A stretch of DNA of 64,000 nucleotides, from positions 1-64,000 of the forward strand of contig NZ_JAALJI010000013.1 of the NCBI RefSeq assembly GCF_011064595.1, in the 5' to 3' direction. A program made the position numbers and the translations under genes. The notes under the pieces are model-generated. The model ran no database searches. It was not told where the DNA came from and saw only the letters and a program-made list of their open reading frames with translations. This DNA comes from Paludisphaera soli (GTDB lineage: Bacteria; Planctomycetota; Planctomycetia; Isosphaerales; Isosphaeraceae). Shown here piece after piece: positions 6,926 to 17,142 of this stretch (within the stretch, counting starts at the first letter, position 1; the number at the start of each line of letters is the position of its first letter).

Positions 6926-7700
6926 GAATTCCACCTCTCTTGACGACGATTTCGATCCAGCCGCGATCCCCGGAGCGTCGCGCCCAGGGCGGCCTTGCGA
7001 GGGTCGAACGGAACGAAGGTTTACCACAAATCCAAGGAAGGCAGTGACCTGCGCGAAGCTTGAACGCCCAGGGTCGCACGTCGACCTCGGATCGAGGTCG
7101 CAACCACAAAGGCCCGGCGTGGACTTCGCGCACCGCCCGCGCATCGCCCCTTGCTTAAGGGGAGACTCAGTTTATCGCCTCGACCCCTCGTCGTCAAATG
7201 GCCCACGCCGACGGGGCGGCCCGTCCGATGGCCTGTGTCAGACTTCGGCCCTGCCCGCGCGACCCCGCGTCTCCATCTCGTCGATGCGTCCCATGATGAA
7301 GGTGGGGCGTTCCCGTTCGGCCGTCACAGCGGGGGGGGGACTCGGTCTGGAGGCTCACGTCGGGGAGGTTCCATCTCATGTTCGATGCGACTACGAGATG
7401 TCGAGTTCGCGCCGAACGAAGCCAATTCTGGAGACGCGGCGTTCGCGTTAGGCGATCGGGGGAAACATGTTACATCCGATGGCTTCGTTTTGCTGGCGGG
7501 CGAACGGACCCAATTCCGTGCGCCGGCACCCCCCCGCGTCTGTGAGGAGTGGGAGTCGCGAAAAGCGCGCGAACGAAGCCAATTTCAACCGAGCCTCTGG
7601 GCGTTGCAAAGTCCTGGCGCGTCACGGAATACGTCCAACCATGCCTGCTCGCCATGAGACGAACGAACCCAAATCGAAGCCAATCCCGCCGATCGGCGGC
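6926..7700. other. Gene-free region upstream of rpsB with short repeats
   Basis: About 775 bases between the divergent side of rpsB and the end of the UbiD-family gene. No convincing gene. It should carry the rpsB promoter and 5' leader. From 7411 to 7690 it contains several copies of a short motif close to GAACGAAGCCAATT (see the repeat entry), and a perfect 14-base palindrome CCGCCGATCGGCGG at 7686-7699 next to the stop of the UbiD-family gene. Confidence 0.5.
7411..7690. repeat. Cluster of short interspersed repeats, consensus near CGAACGAASCCAAT
   Basis: Related copies occur at 7413-7427 (CGAACGAAGCCAATT), about 7497-7515 (CGAACGGACCCAATT), 7570-7584 (CGAACGAAGCCAATT) and 7660-7673 (CGAACGAACCCAAA, followed by GAAGCCAAT), plus an inverted degenerate copy at about 7479-7492. 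The same motif is found inverted at 34552-34660. All copies are intergenic. Too short and too irregularly spaced for CRISPR. Confidence 0.6.
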
Positions 7701-9530
7701 TCAATAGACGCCGAACAGCGGCCTGCCGGGGGCGGCGAGGCGATCGACGCGGCGTTCGGTCTCGGGATCGTCGATCAGGGGGGGGGCGTGATGGGGCTTG
7801 ATCCGGGCGTCGATGACCAGGGGGCCGGTGCATCCCCAGTGCTTGTCGCGGGTGAAGGCCCCGAGGCCGTGGACGTCGGCGGCCGGGTTGGAGCGGGTGA
7901 ACACGACCCAGAGGAAGTTGTTGAGGGTCCGGGCGGTGAACTCGGCGTCGTCCACGACCACGATCAGCGGGAAGGCCCGGATCGGGTCGTCGGGGCCGAA
8001 CGAGTCGGCGAACGCCTCGATCCGCGTCGCGTCCGGGTCGAACTTCGGGCCGGCGACGGCCAGGATCCCGGGACGCACCAGGCGGAGGTCGCGGAACCCT
8101 TCGGGCAGGCCAAGCCCCGGGGGAAGCTCGCGGGGAAGCTCCCGACGCTTGGGGCCGGCGGCGGCCATGACGACCTTCGACCCCTGGTTCAGGCCGTGGC
8201 CGGAATAGTCCAGGGTGTCCATGGTGGTCTGGGTCTGGAAGTGGAGGTCGGTCCGCCAGTCGATCCGTTCGAGGAGGTGGCCGAGGAACGCGCCGATGTC
8301 GTGGATGTCCAGCCCCGGGTCGTCCTCGCGGGCGACGATCAGCAGGTACTTGGCCAGCGAGAGCTGGCCCTGGCCCAGAACGGCGTTGGCGACCGTGAGG
8401 ATCTCCTGGGGCCGGCGGACCTCGGCGTAGGGGACGTATCGCTCGCTCGCGATCGCCAGCAAGAGCGGGTGGACGCCGGCCGCGTCGACGGCGTGGACCG
8501 CGTGCAGGCCGGGGATCACGGTCGGGATCAAAGGGCCGGTCAGGTCGTGGATCAGCTCGCCGAACGAGGTGTCCTCCTGCGGGGGCCGGCCGACCGAGGT
8601 GAAGGGCCAGATCGCCCCCTCGCGATGGTAGACCCGATCGACCCGGAGGAAAGGGAAGTCGTGGGCGAGGCTGTAGTAGCCGAGGTGGTCGCCGAAGGGC
8701 CCCTCCGGCTTTCGGGCGTCCGGGTCGACGACGCCCGAGATGACGAAATCGGCCTCGGCGGGCATCGCCAGGCGTCCTTCGGGGGCGACCATCGTTACGC
8801 GACGACCGCCGAGCGCCCCGGCGAAGGCCAGTTCCGGGAGCCCTTCCGGAAGGGGCATCACGGCGGCGACCGTCAGCGCGGGGGGGCCGCCGACCACGAC
8901 GTTGACCCGCAGGGGCTCGCCCCGCCGGATCGCCGCCGCGTGATGGACGCCGATCCCCCGGTGGATCTGGTAGTGCAGGCCGACCTCCCGGTCCCGCTCG
9001 TAGGAGTTGCCGGCGATCTGGACCCGGTACATCCCCAGGTTCGACTTCGCCAGGCCGGGCCGGTCGGGGTCCTCGCTGTAGACCAGCGGCAGGGTCACGA
9101 ACGGCCCGCCGTCGTCCGGCCAGGACTGCAAGGCGGGGAGCTGGGACAGGGTCGTCTGGTGGGCCAGGATCGGGCCCCGGCGGACCTTGCGGGGGAGGAG
9201 CCGGAGGGCTGTCAGGGGAAGCCCGCGATACCGCCAGGGGCGCTTCATCGCGACCGAGGGGTCGACCTTCAGCTCGACGAGGCGGCGGACCGATTCGAGG
9301 GTGTCGCGGAACAGGAACCGGGCCCGCTCGATGGTCCCGAACAGGTTGCCGACCATGGGGAACGGCGTCCCCTTGACCCTGCTGAACAGGATCGCCGGCC
9401 CCCCCGCCTGGTACACCCGGCGCTGGATCGCGGCCACTTCCAGGTGCGGGTCGACCTCCTCGTCGACGACGATGAGCTGCCCGGTGTTGCGGAGATCCTG
9501 GACGCATTCGGCGAGCGAGCGGTAGCCCAT
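7701..9530 (-). CDS. UbiD-family decarboxylase
   Basis: 609 residues from ATG at 9530. UbiD enzymes are prenylated-FMN-dependent (de)carboxylases acting on aromatic or unsaturated acids, including steps in ubiquinone and menaquinone pathways. Seen: the N-terminal [20 protein letters not shown], the [15 protein letters not shown] segment that carries the conserved Arg, the H-x-Q-I-H element [13 protein letters not shown], and [14 protein letters not shown], which carries the catalytic Glu and metal/cofactor residues. The C-terminal [20 protein letters not shown] matches the family's end domain. Length (about 600) fits the longer MqnL/UbiD-like group; the exact substrate is not decidable. No UbiX-like flavin prenyltransferase lies in this window. 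Divergent from the threonine aldolase gene. Confidence 0.9.
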   Translation of the reverse strand: MGYRSLAECVQDLRNTGQLIVVDEEVDPHLEVAAIQRRVYQAGGPAILFSRVKGTPFPMVGNLFGTIERARFLFRDTLESVRRLVELKVDPSVAMKRPWRYRGLPLTALRLLPRKVRRGPILAHQTTLSQLPALQSWPDDGGPFVTLPLVYSEDPDRPGLAKSNLGMYRVQIAGNSYERDREVGLHYQIHRGIGVHHAAAIRRGEPLRVNVVVGGPPALTVAAVMPLPEGLPELAFAGALGGRRVTMVAPEGRLAMPAEADFVISGVVDPDARKPEGPFGDHLGYYSLAHDFPFLRVDRVYHREGAIWPFTSVGRPPQEDTSFGELIHDLTGPLIPTVIPGLHAVHAVDAAGVHPLLLAIASERYVPYAEVRRPQEILTVANAVLGQGQLSLAKYLLIVAREDDPGLDIHDIGAFLGHLLERIDWRTDLHFQTQTTMDTLDYSGHGLNQGSKVVMAAAGPKRRELPRELPPGLGLPEGFRDLRLVRPGILAVAGPKFDPDATRIEAFADSFGPDDPIRAFPLIVVVDDAEFTARTLNNFLWVVFTRSNPAADVHGLGAFTRDKHWGCTGPLVIDARIKPHHAPPLIDDPETERRVDRLAAPGRPLFGVY

Positions 9531-9702
9531 CCGGGCGGTTCCTCGGGGGTGTCAAGGTGGGGCGGAAGGCGGCCAAGTAACCATACGGTCGAGAGGCCCG
9601 TTCGTCGACCGCCGAGGCTTCCGGGTTGACCACCCCGGCCGCCGGGCCGGACAATTTCGGGCGCCGAGATCCCAGAAGCCGACGCAGCGGAGATGCAGGA
9701 CG

Positions 9703-10770
9703 ATGACCCGACCGCCGATCGACCTCAGGTCCGACACCGTGACCCGGCCGACCCTCGCCATGCGGCGAGCCATGGCCGAGGCCGAGGTCGGCGACGACGT
9801 GTACGGCGAGGACCCGACCGTCCTGGCCCTGGAGGCCCGGACCGCCGAGTTGCTGGGGAAGGAGGCGGCGGTCTTCACACCCTCGGGCACGATGGCCAAC
9901 CAGGTCGCGATCGGAGTCCACACCCGGCCCGGCGACGAACTGATCTGCTCGTCCACGTCCCACGTCTACCTGTGGGAGGCCGGCGGGATCGCCCGGCACT
10001 GGGGCGTCACCGCGCGGACGTTCCCCGGCGAGTTCGGCCTCCTGGGCCTCGCCGAGATCGCGGACGCGGTTCGGCCCGACGACCCGCACATGGTCCGCAC
10101 CCGGCTCGTCGCGCTGGAGAACACCCACAACCGGGGCGGCGGCCAGGTTCACCCGATCGAGGGCGTGCGGGCGATCGCGAAATGGGCCCGGGAGGAGAAG
10201 TTGGCGATGCACCTCGACGGTGCCCGGCTGATGAACGCCGTGGTCGCCTCGGGCGTCCCGGCCGCCGAGTGGGCTCGCTGGTTCGACACTGTGGCGATCT
10301 GCTTCTCGAAGGGGCTCGGCGCGCCCGTGGGCTCGGCCCTGGCCGGCTCGGCCGAGGCGATGCGGGAGGCGCGGAAGCTCCGCAAGCTCCTGGGCGGCGG
10401 GATGCGCCAGGCGGGGATTCTCGCGGCGGGGGCGCTCTTCGCGCTCGACCGCCACGTCGACCGGCTGGCCGAGGACCACGCCCACGCCCGGCTTTTGGCC
10501 GAGGCTTTCGAGGACGTGGAGGGCCTGACGCTCGAATCGGGGCCCGTCGAGACCAACCTGGTCTGGGTGGCCGTCGACCCCGACCTGGGGACGGCGGCGG
10601 AGATCGCGGCGCACCTGCGGTCCCACGGCGTCCTGGTGGCCGCCCTGGGCGAGCAGACGCTCCGGGCCTGCACCCACCTGGACGTCTCCCGCGCCGACGT
10701 CGACCGGGCTTCGGCGATCATCCGCGAGATCACGCCCGAGGCCCTCGCGGTGGAAACCGTCGTCTACTGA
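9703..10770 (+). CDS. Low-specificity L-threonine aldolase (PLP-dependent)
   Basis: 355 residues from ATG at 9703. The family cleaves L-(allo)threonine to glycine and acetaldehyde with PLP. Seen: the opening [30 protein letters not shown], the PLP-ring stacking region [13 protein letters not shown], the His-containing [24 protein letters not shown], the Asp/Arg pair [11 protein letters not shown], and the Schiff-base lysine in [12 protein letters not shown] (about residue 205). All key residues are present and length is typical. Divergent from the UbiD-family gene and convergent with the secreted protein at 10872-13109. Confidence 0.93.
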   Translation: MTRPPIDLRSDTVTRPTLAMRRAMAEAEVGDDVYGEDPTVLALEARTAELLGKEAAVFTPSGTMANQVAIGVHTRPGDELICSSTSHVYLWEAGGIARHWGVTARTFPGEFGLLGLAEIADAVRPDDPHMVRTRLVALENTHNRGGGQVHPIEGVRAIAKWAREEKLAMHLDGARLMNAVVASGVPAAEWARWFDTVAICFSKGLGAPVGSALAGSAEAMREARKLRKLLGGGMRQAGILAAGALFALDRHVDRLAEDHAHARLLAEAFEDVEGLTLESGPVETNLVWVAVDPDLGTAAEIAAHLRSHGVLVAALGEQTLRACTHLDVSRADVDRASAIIREITPEALAVETVVY

Positions 10771-10794
10771 GCCTCGGGACGAAGTGCCCGGAAC

Positions 10795-10842
10795 GAAGAA
10801 AGGCCGAGGCACCCCAGAAGTTTCCGGAGCGCCTCGGCCCAT
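10795..10842 (-). terminator. Rho-independent terminator for the gene at 10872-13109
   Basis: On the minus strand GGCCGAGGC and its complement GCCTCGGCC (10802-10810 and 10831-10839) enclose a 20-base loop and are followed by TTTCTTC. It sits 33 bases beyond the stop of the minus-strand gene and just after the threonine aldolase stop. Confidence 0.6.
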
Positions 10843-10871
10843 GGCGAGTCCGAGTGGATCTCAGGCCGTGA

Positions 10872-13109
10872 TCACTGCTCGTAGGTCACGACGGCCGCTT
10901 GCTGGGGAACCTGGACCTGGATCGGGATCGAACCGTTTTCGGTCTCGGTCGCCGCGACGACCGCCTGCGACTGAGGATCGTTCGCCTGCATGGCGACCGG
11001 CGGCGCGGGCATCGGCTCGTTGGTCCGCACGAGGTTGACGCGGACCCAGCCCGAGGGGTCGACCGACGAGACCGACTGGATGGCCAGCCCCGGGATGCGG
11101 ACGTTGTCGAGGTTGGCGTCGATCGGCTGGGTGCGGATCCGGCCGAGCAGGGCGGTGATGACCAGGGCCCCGCTGAACCGGTTCAGGGGCTGGGCCTGAT
11201 CCTCGCTGTCGCGGATCGTCACGACCTGGGCGGTCGGCGGCACGGTGATGTCCTCGATCTTGGCTCCGAGGTGGTAGGACGAGGCGGAGCGGGGCTCGAC
11301 CTTGTAGGAAAGCGCGATCTCGGCCTGGGGCAGCTTGATGCGCAGGACCTTGGCCCCGGCCCCGACGGCCCTCCCCGCCTGGGACGACGGGTCGGGGGCC
11401 GGGACGTCCAGTTCGAGGTCCTTGACGATGGCGACGAGGAACCCGCGAGCGTCGGCGGCGAACTCGGGCGGCTGAGAGGGTCGGCGGATCCGCAGGGCCT
11501 GGACCTTGGGATTGTTCGCCTTCTGGGCCTCTTCGACTGCCTTGAGATACGTCGGGAAGTTGACGTTCCGGGTCACCGTGACCGCCTGAGCCGGCGGGGT
11601 GCCGGGGGGGACGTCATGGGTGACGATCATGAGGTTCTCGACCGCCTGCACGTCCGGGCGGAGGAACAGGGCGTCGGCCGCGCTGGTCAGGACCGATCCG
11701 ACATGGAGGTCGGCGGTGAGGCCGGCGTCGGGGACGGCCAGGCGGGCGGGCTGCGGGGCGTCGGCCCCGCGCTGGGCCGCGCCGGTGCGGGACTGGAAGA
11801 GCCCGCCGACGTAGACCGCCTCGGGCCGCGACCGCATGGACAGTCCCGAGACCAGGAACTCCTGGATGGCCAGGAGGTTGTTGCCGATCAGGAACTGCTG
11901 GATCTGGGCGTTGCGCTGGGCGGTCTCGCCGGCGATCCGCTCCAGCGCCTCTTCCTGGGCCTCCTGGGGGATCCGCTGCTGGAACTCCTTGACGGCGTTC
12001 TGGTAGACCTCGTTGTTGATCCGGTCCTGGTTGTAGCCGACCAGGCCGGCGACGGCCCGCATCAGCCCGCCGCCGGGCTGCGGCGTCGAGCAGATCTGGG
12101 CGTTGACGTTGTGCGAGGCGACCGGGGTGAGCGACAGGCCGGAGGTGCTGATCAGGGCGTAGATCGTCTGCTCGGCCCAGTCGAGGGAGGTCGCGGAGAA
12201 CTGATACATCTTAGCGGCGCGACGGCCCTGGTCGTCGGAGGCGACCTGCTGCTGGAAGTCGTGGATGGGCGTCGTGCTCTGAAGCATCTGCTTGTTGTAG
12301 AACAGGATGCCGTCGTCGCTGGGGAGCAGCCCGAAGCCCGTCTTGGGGCCGGCCGTGACCTGGGACCAGTAGCCCTTGCGGTAGACCGGGCCGGTCGTGA
12401 TCAGCGGGGCGTCGAAGAGGGGCTGGACGATCGACAGGTCGGCCGTGATGTCCAGGTTCGGCTGGTTGAACAGGCCGTTCACCGCAGCCTGGAGGTCGGC
12501 CGAGGGCTGCCACGGCTGGGTGGCGTTCCGCTGGCTCAGCTCGCCGAGGGCCTTATGGATCTCCTTCAGGCCCTCCTGACGCTGGGTGACGGTCGAGGCC
12601 GCGTGGTACTTCGAGAGCGCCTGTCCCAGATCCTGGCCGACGAACTCGGCCCAGCGCCGGCGGTTGGCCTGCACGGCGGCGTCGTCGGTCGGCGGCAGGC
12701 CGCGGAGGCGGTCATTGAGCCGGCGTTCGGCCCAGGCGAGTTGCACGCGGGGGCGGAGCCAGGCCCGGAGCTCCTCGCGGATGACCTGGGCGGGCTGCCA
12801 GGGGACCGGCGCCAGGGCGGCCGACATCTGATAGAGCTGCCCCAGGGGCGCCAGGCGGTCTTCGGGGCTCTGGGCGTCGGTGTAGGCCTTGAGCTGGCCC
12901 AGCATGGCCTGGAAGAAAGCCCCCCAGCCGGGGGCGTTGGGATCGCTGGGGACGTCGGTACGGGCCCAGGCCTCGTTGACGTCCCGGATCGCCTTCTCGA
13001 CGTTGGCGTAGGTGGAGGGCGCCGGTGCGGCCGTCGCGTGCGGCGGCCCGAACAGGCCCAGGGCGACGGCGGAGGCCGCCAGGATCGCTCTCGACACGAC
13101 TCGTTGCAT
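10872..13109 (-). CDS. Large secreted hypothetical protein
   Basis: 745 residues from ATG at 13109 with a clear signal peptide (MQRVVSRAILAASAVALGLF, cleavage after ATAA near residue 28). The mature protein is Gln/Ala-rich and helical in the first half (for example RQEGLKEIHKALGELSQRN), with more strand-like sequence later (LRIKLPQAEIALSYKVEPRS). The C-terminal 40 residues contain IPIQVQVPQQAAVVTYEQ. No known domain recognised. Likely exported, perhaps associated with the planctomycete envelope. It ends at a terminator shared with the threonine aldolase end. Confidence 0.75.
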   Translation of the reverse strand: MQRVVSRAILAASAVALGLFGPPHATAAPAPSTYANVEKAIRDVNEAWARTDVPSDPNAPGWGAFFQAMLGQLKAYTDAQSPEDRLAPLGQLYQMSAALAPVPWQPAQVIREELRAWLRPRVQLAWAERRLNDRLRGLPPTDDAAVQANRRRWAEFVGQDLGQALSKYHAASTVTQRQEGLKEIHKALGELSQRNATQPWQPSADLQAAVNGLFNQPNLDITADLSIVQPLFDAPLITTGPVYRKGYWSQVTAGPKTGFGLLPSDDGILFYNKQMLQSTTPIHDFQQQVASDDQGRRAAKMYQFSATSLDWAEQTIYALISTSGLSLTPVASHNVNAQICSTPQPGGGLMRAVAGLVGYNQDRINNEVYQNAVKEFQQRIPQEAQEEALERIAGETAQRNAQIQQFLIGNNLLAIQEFLVSGLSMRSRPEAVYVGGLFQSRTGAAQRGADAPQPARLAVPDAGLTADLHVGSVLTSAADALFLRPDVQAVENLMIVTHDVPPGTPPAQAVTVTRNVNFPTYLKAVEEAQKANNPKVQALRIRRPSQPPEFAADARGFLVAIVKDLELDVPAPDPSSQAGRAVGAGAKVLRIKLPQAEIALSYKVEPRSASSYHLGAKIEDITVPPTAQVVTIRDSEDQAQPLNRFSGALVITALLGRIRTQPIDANLDNVRIPGLAIQSVSSVDPSGWVRVNLVRTNEPMPAPPVAMQANDPQSQAVVAATETENGSIPIQVQVPQQAAVVTYEQ

Positions 13110-13618
13110 TACTTCGCTCCCAGGGTGGTGTTGCGTCCTCCGGCGAGAAGCCTATCAGACGCTTTATCGCTCGGCCGCGACACTCGGTTGACGGTTTCCC
13201 GGTCGCCGTCCGCCTTGGCGGACCCAACCTGATCGTTTCAACGGATGCACGGACGCCGGTGATACAGGGTTAATTTAAGATACACAGAATGTAGCGGATG
13301 AGTAAGCAGGCCGGCTTGATCCCCGCCGCGACGGGGGGATGCGCGGTCGATGCCGATTCCGGAGCCGGGGGAGAATGCGAACCACGTTCCGGCGCGACGA
13401 AAACCGGCGGCGGGTTTGCCAGGCCGCTTCCGATCGGGGGATGTGGTCGCGTCGCACGGACCTCGCGTGTTACGATCCATGACCGGGTCGCTCCGGCCCA
13501 CGAGACCAGTCTCCGTGCGAGGGACGGGTTCGACGACCGGGGGGAGCGTCCTCCGAGCGCTTCGTCATCATCGAGATTCATCCCCGCCGAAGTCCCGCGG
13601 GCGATGCGAGGTTCCGTC
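13110..13618. other. Divergent intergenic region
   Basis: About 500 bases between the start of the secreted protein gene (minus) and the FG-GAP lipoprotein gene (plus). It contains an AT-richer patch near 13260-13300 (GGGTTAATTTAAGATACACA), which stands out from the GC-rich surroundings and is a plausible promoter region. ORFs here lack convincing starts and composition. Confidence 0.35.
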
Positions 13619-15649
13619 ATGGGATGCACCAATCGTCAGGGTCGGCCATATGCTCTCGGCGGGGCGGCCGTGCTCGCCATCGCCTTCGCGACTGCGGGCT
13701 GTGGGGGCGGGGCCGGCGAGGGCCGTGGTGAAGCGGCGAAAGGGCCGCTCGCCCCGAACGTCAAGGCTCCCGCCGCGCAGGCGGCGAAGAAGCCGGCCCG
13801 CGAGGTCTCGTCGATCGCGGGCGACCGGGTGACGCTGGTCTCGTCCTCGACGAAGCTCTCCAAGCAGACCGAGTCGAGCCCCTTCCGCTTCGCCGAGGTC
13901 GCGAAGGAGTGGGGGGTCGACTTCGTCCATTTCTCCGGCATGGTCGAGGAGAAGCACTTCCCGACGGCCAACGGCTCGGGCGTGGCGATCTTCGATTTCG
14001 ACGGCGATGGCCTACTGGACCTCTATTTCGCCACCCAGACCCTGCTTCCGCTGGGGACCGCCGAGAAGGGTCCCAACCGCCTGTTCAGGAACCTGGGAGG
14101 AGGCCACTTCGAGGACGCGACCGAACGCTCCGGCCTCGGTTTCCGGGGGTTCTGCCACGGCATCGTCGTCGGCGACCTGGACAACGACGGCGACCCCGAC
14201 GTCTTCCTGTGCAACTACGGGTCGAACAGGCTCTATCGAAACCAGGGCGACGGCACGTTCGAGGACGTCAGTGCGGCTGCCGGCGTGGATCGGCCCTCGT
14301 GGTCCTCCGGCGGGGCGACCCTCGACTATGACAACGACGGCGACCTGGACATCTACGTCGCCAACTACGGCCGCTGGAACTATCCCGAGGATCACCAGCT
14401 CGTCGGCGACCTCGAGAAGAAGGTCTGGCTCTACGCCTCGCCTCGGACGATCGTGGGCGTCAAGCACATGCTCTACCGCAACAACGGCGACATGACCTTT
14501 ACCGACGTCTACGACCAGGTCATCACCGTGGAGTCCGACGCGGCGCAGAAACCGAAGGCCGAGGGCCAGCCCCAGGCTGGCGAGGCGAAGCCAGTCGACG
14601 CCACGGACGGGTCGCGGAAGCCCAACCCCAGGACCGACGGCCACGGCTTCGGCGTGGTCGCCGCCGACCTGAACGACGACGGCCTGATCGACATCTACGT
14701 GGCCAACGACATGACCCCCAACTTCCTCTTCTTCAACCGGGGCGACGGCACCTTCGACGACGCCACCGAGCTGTCCGGCGCCGCGTTCGACTACAACGGC
14801 TCGGCCCAGTCGGGAATGGGCGTGGACGCCGAAGACGTCGACGGCGACGGCCTGCCGGAACTGCTCGTCACCAACTTCGCCCAGGAGTACGCGACGCTCT
14901 ACCAGAACTTCGGCAACCGCGGGTTCTTCGACAACACCGCCTTCTTCGGCCTGGCGTCCGACACGATGCCGTTCGTGAAGTGGGGGACGGCCCTGGCTGA
15001 CTTCGACAAGGACGGCTGGCCCGACCTCTTCATCAGCAACGGCCACGTCGACGACAACCGCCGCCTGCTCGGCCAGCCGATCGACTACGAGGAGCCGCCG
15101 CTCCTCTTCCGGAATATGGCCGGCAAGCGGTTCCGCCTCTCCACCAAGGACGTGGGCCCATACTTCGAGCAGGCGCACGTCGGCCGGGGGGCGGCCTTCG
15201 GGGACCTGGACGACGACGGCGATATCGACATCGTCGTCAACGAGAAGGACCGTCCCGCCGCGATCCTCCGCAACGACACCCCGACCGAGAACCACTGGGT
15301 CCGCCTGGCGCTGCAGGGGACGAAGAGCAACCGCGACGCGATCGGCTCGCTGGCGATCGTGAAGACCCCCCGGCGGACGATCTACCGCCAGCTCAAGGGG
15401 GGCGTCAGCATGGAATCCTCGAACGACCCGAGGCTGCTCATCGGGGTCGGAGCCGAGCCCATCGAGAAGCTGACGATCGTCTGGCCCTCCGGCATCGTCA
15501 CCGAGATCGACAAGCCCGAACTCGACCGCGAGCACAAGATCGTCGAACCCGCCGACAAGGCCCCGACGATGCCCTACGGCCAGCCCCGCGTGAAGCGGAA
15601 GCCTCCCCAGCCCGCGACCGTCCCCGAGCCGAAGCCCGAGGCGAAGTGA
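13619..15649 (+). CDS. FG-GAP repeat / ASPIC-UnbV lipoprotein (CRTAC1-like)
   Basis: 676 residues from ATG at 13619, chosen because GAGG lies eight bases upstream; ATG at 13604 would add five residues. The N-terminus is a lipoprotein signal with lipobox ATAGC (Cys at about residue 28), so the protein is probably lipid-anchored. It carries at least seven FG-GAP/VCBS-type calcium-loop units, such as AIFDFDGDGLLDLYFA, VGDLDNDGDPDVFL, DYDNDGDLDIYVANY, ADLNDDGLIDIYVAND, AEDVDGDGLPELLV, ADFDKDGWPDLFI and GDLDDDGDIDIVV, expected to form a beta-propeller. The C-terminal NHWVRLALQGTKSNRDAIGS is the ASPIC/UnbV domain. Such proteins are common in planctomycetes; precise role unknown. Confidence 0.92.
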   Translation: MGCTNRQGRPYALGGAAVLAIAFATAGCGGGAGEGRGEAAKGPLAPNVKAPAAQAAKKPAREVSSIAGDRVTLVSSSTKLSKQTESSPFRFAEVAKEWGVDFVHFSGMVEEKHFPTANGSGVAIFDFDGDGLLDLYFATQTLLPLGTAEKGPNRLFRNLGGGHFEDATERSGLGFRGFCHGIVVGDLDNDGDPDVFLCNYGSNRLYRNQGDGTFEDVSAAAGVDRPSWSSGGATLDYDNDGDLDIYVANYGRWNYPEDHQLVGDLEKKVWLYASPRTIVGVKHMLYRNNGDMTFTDVYDQVITVESDAAQKPKAEGQPQAGEAKPVDATDGSRKPNPRTDGHGFGVVAADLNDDGLIDIYVANDMTPNFLFFNRGDGTFDDATELSGAAFDYNGSAQSGMGVDAEDVDGDGLPELLVTNFAQEYATLYQNFGNRGFFDNTAFFGLASDTMPFVKWGTALADFDKDGWPDLFISNGHVDDNRRLLGQPIDYEEPPLLFRNMAGKRFRLSTKDVGPYFEQAHVGRGAAFGDLDDDGDIDIVVNEKDRPAAILRNDTPTENHWVRLALQGTKSNRDAIGSLAIVKTPRRTIYRQLKGGVSMESSNDPRLLIGVGAEPIEKLTIVWPSGIVTEIDKPELDREHKIVEPADKAPTMPYGQPRVKRKPPQPATVPEPKPEAK

Positions 15650-15657
15650 GGCGGCCC

Positions 15658-15909
15658 ATGGATTCGACGCCGTTCCTACGTCCGGTCTGCCTGGCCCTCG
15701 CCGCCCTCGCGATCATCGCCGGTGGGCTCGGCATGCTCGTGAGCCTGCTGGCCCTGAGCCTCCGAGGCCCGGCGGACGTCATCGCCGGGGCCTCGGGCTT
15801 CGTCGCCGGCGCGATCCTGGTCGGGTCCGGGCTCGTCTCCCTGACCATGCTCGCCACCCGGCCGCCGGCCACCACGACGAAAGCTTTTGGCGGCTCCGAG
15901 ATCGACTGA
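15658..15909 (+). CDS. Small two-helix membrane protein
   Basis: 83 residues from ATG at 15658, with GTGAGG six bases upstream that overlaps the previous stop; an in-frame GTG at 15646 is an alternative. Two hydrophobic segments (about residues 12-32 and 42-65) separated by a short polar turn, then a polar C-terminus. The nine-base gap to the FG-GAP lipoprotein gene suggests co-transcription. No family recognised. Confidence 0.65.
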   Translation: MDSTPFLRPVCLALAALAIIAGGLGMLVSLLALSLRGPADVIAGASGFVAGAILVGSGLVSLTMLATRPPATTTKAFGGSEID

Positions 15910-15951
15910 GGAGGCGGCCCGCGCCATACCGGTCCCGAAAGGGGTGCCCGC

Positions 15952-17142
15952 TCAGGTCGTGTAATCCGCGTTGAGGTGGACGTACTCGGCGGTGAGGTCG
16001 CAGGTCCAGAAGCGGATGGAGGCCGGGCCCCGGGCGAAGAGCAGCCGCAGGTGGACGGCGCGGTTGGCGCGGAGGTCGGTCGAGAGGGTGGCGGCGTCGA
16101 AGTTCGTAGGCGTCCCTTGCTCGTAGACGCAGACGCCGTTGATCCAGAGCGAAAGCTGGGTCTCCTCGAACGGCACTCCGGCGTAACCCGCGGCCGAGAC
16201 GATCCGGCCCCAGTTCGGGTCGGCCCCGTGGATGGCGGTCTTCACGAGCGGGCTGTCGGCCACGGCCCGCGCGAGGGTCCGCGCCTCCTCGCGGTCGGTG
16301 CAGCCCTCGACGTCGATCGTGATGAAGTGGGTCGAGCCTTCGCCGTCGGCCGCCATCTCCTGGGCGAGCGTCTGGCAGGCGTCGTGCAGCTCCCGGCCGA
16401 ACGCCTTCAGGGAGTCGCCGCGTAGGGGCTCGTCCGAGGCCAGGCCCGAGGCCAGCAGCAGCACCGTGTCGTTCGTGCTGGTGTGGCCCTCGACAGAGAG
16501 GCAGTTGAAGCTCTCCTCGACGGCCTCGGACAACATCGCCTGGAGGTCCGCCGGAGCGATCCGGGCGTCGGTGGTCAGGAAGGCGAGCATCGTCGCCATC
16601 CGGGGGCCGATCATCGCCGCCCCCTTCGCCATGCCGAACAGCGAGGCACCGTCGACCGTGCGCGCGATCGTCTTGGTGCGGGTGTCGGTCGTGAGGATCG
16701 CCTGCGCGGCGGTCCGAAAGCTCTCCGGGTCGGTCGAGAGGCCGGGGGCGGCCGCGTTCAGGCCGGCTTCGAGCCGGTCCATCGGCAACTGGTGGCCGAT
16801 CACGCCGGTCGAGGCGATCAGGACCTGGTTCGGCTCGCAGCCGACGAGCCCGGCCGCGACCTCGGCCGTGCGCCGGACGTTCGCCTCGCCCTGGGCCCCC
16901 GTCGCCGCGTTGGCGTTGCCCGCGTTGACGACCACAGCCCGCATCGAGTCGGACGGGATCAGGGGGCGGCACCATCGGACCGGGGCCGCGCAGACGCGGT
17001 TGGTCGTGAAGGTGCCGGCGGCGGAGCAGGGGACGTCGGCGACGAGCATCGCCAGGTCGAGCCCGCCGGAGGGCTTGATGCCGGCCTTCACCGCGGACGC
17101 GCGGAAGCCTTTGGGGACGAGGATCGGCGACGCTTCGCTCAT
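15952..17142 (-). CDS. argJ: Bifunctional glutamate N-acetyltransferase / amino-acid N-acetyltransferase
   Basis: 396 residues from ATG at 17142. ArgJ transfers acetyl from N-acetylornithine to glutamate, closing the cyclic arginine pathway, and may also use acetyl-CoA. It is made as a precursor that self-cleaves before a Thr. Seen: PKGFRASAVKAGIKPSGGLD at the start, VVVNAGNANAATGAQG, IASTGVIGHQLP, and the cleavage region AKGAAMIGPRMATMLAFLTT with the nucleophilic Thr in MATML (about residue 190). The C-terminal WGRIVSAAGYAGVPF and the last residues NADYTT are typical. It is separated from argBDF by about 7 kb. Confidence 0.95.
   Translation of the reverse strand: MSEASPILVPKGFRASAVKAGIKPSGGLDLAMLVADVPCSAAGTFTTNRVCAAPVRWCRPLIPSDSMRAVVVNAGNANAATGAQGEANVRRTAEVAAGLVGCEPNQVLIASTGVIGHQLPMDRLEAGLNAAAPGLSTDPESFRTAAQAILTTDTRTKTIARTVDGASLFGMAKGAAMIGPRMATMLAFLTTDARIAPADLQAMLSEAVEESFNCLSVEGHTSTNDTVLLLASGLASDEPLRGDSLKAFGRELHDACQTLAQEMAADGEGSTHFITIDVEGCTDREEARTLARAVADSPLVKTAIHGADPNWGRIVSAAGYAGVPFEETQLSLWINGVCVYEQGTPTNFDAATLSTDLRANRAVHLRLLFARGPASIRFWTCDLTAEYVHLNADYTT

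Noticed and set aside
7467-9629. Plus-strand 720-aa open frame
   Set aside because: Antisense shadow of the UbiD-family gene; high-GC genomes give long opposite-strand frames.
14012-15535. Minus-strand 507-aa open frame, Val/Asp-rich
   Set aside because: Shadow of the Asp-rich FG-GAP repeats on the other strand.
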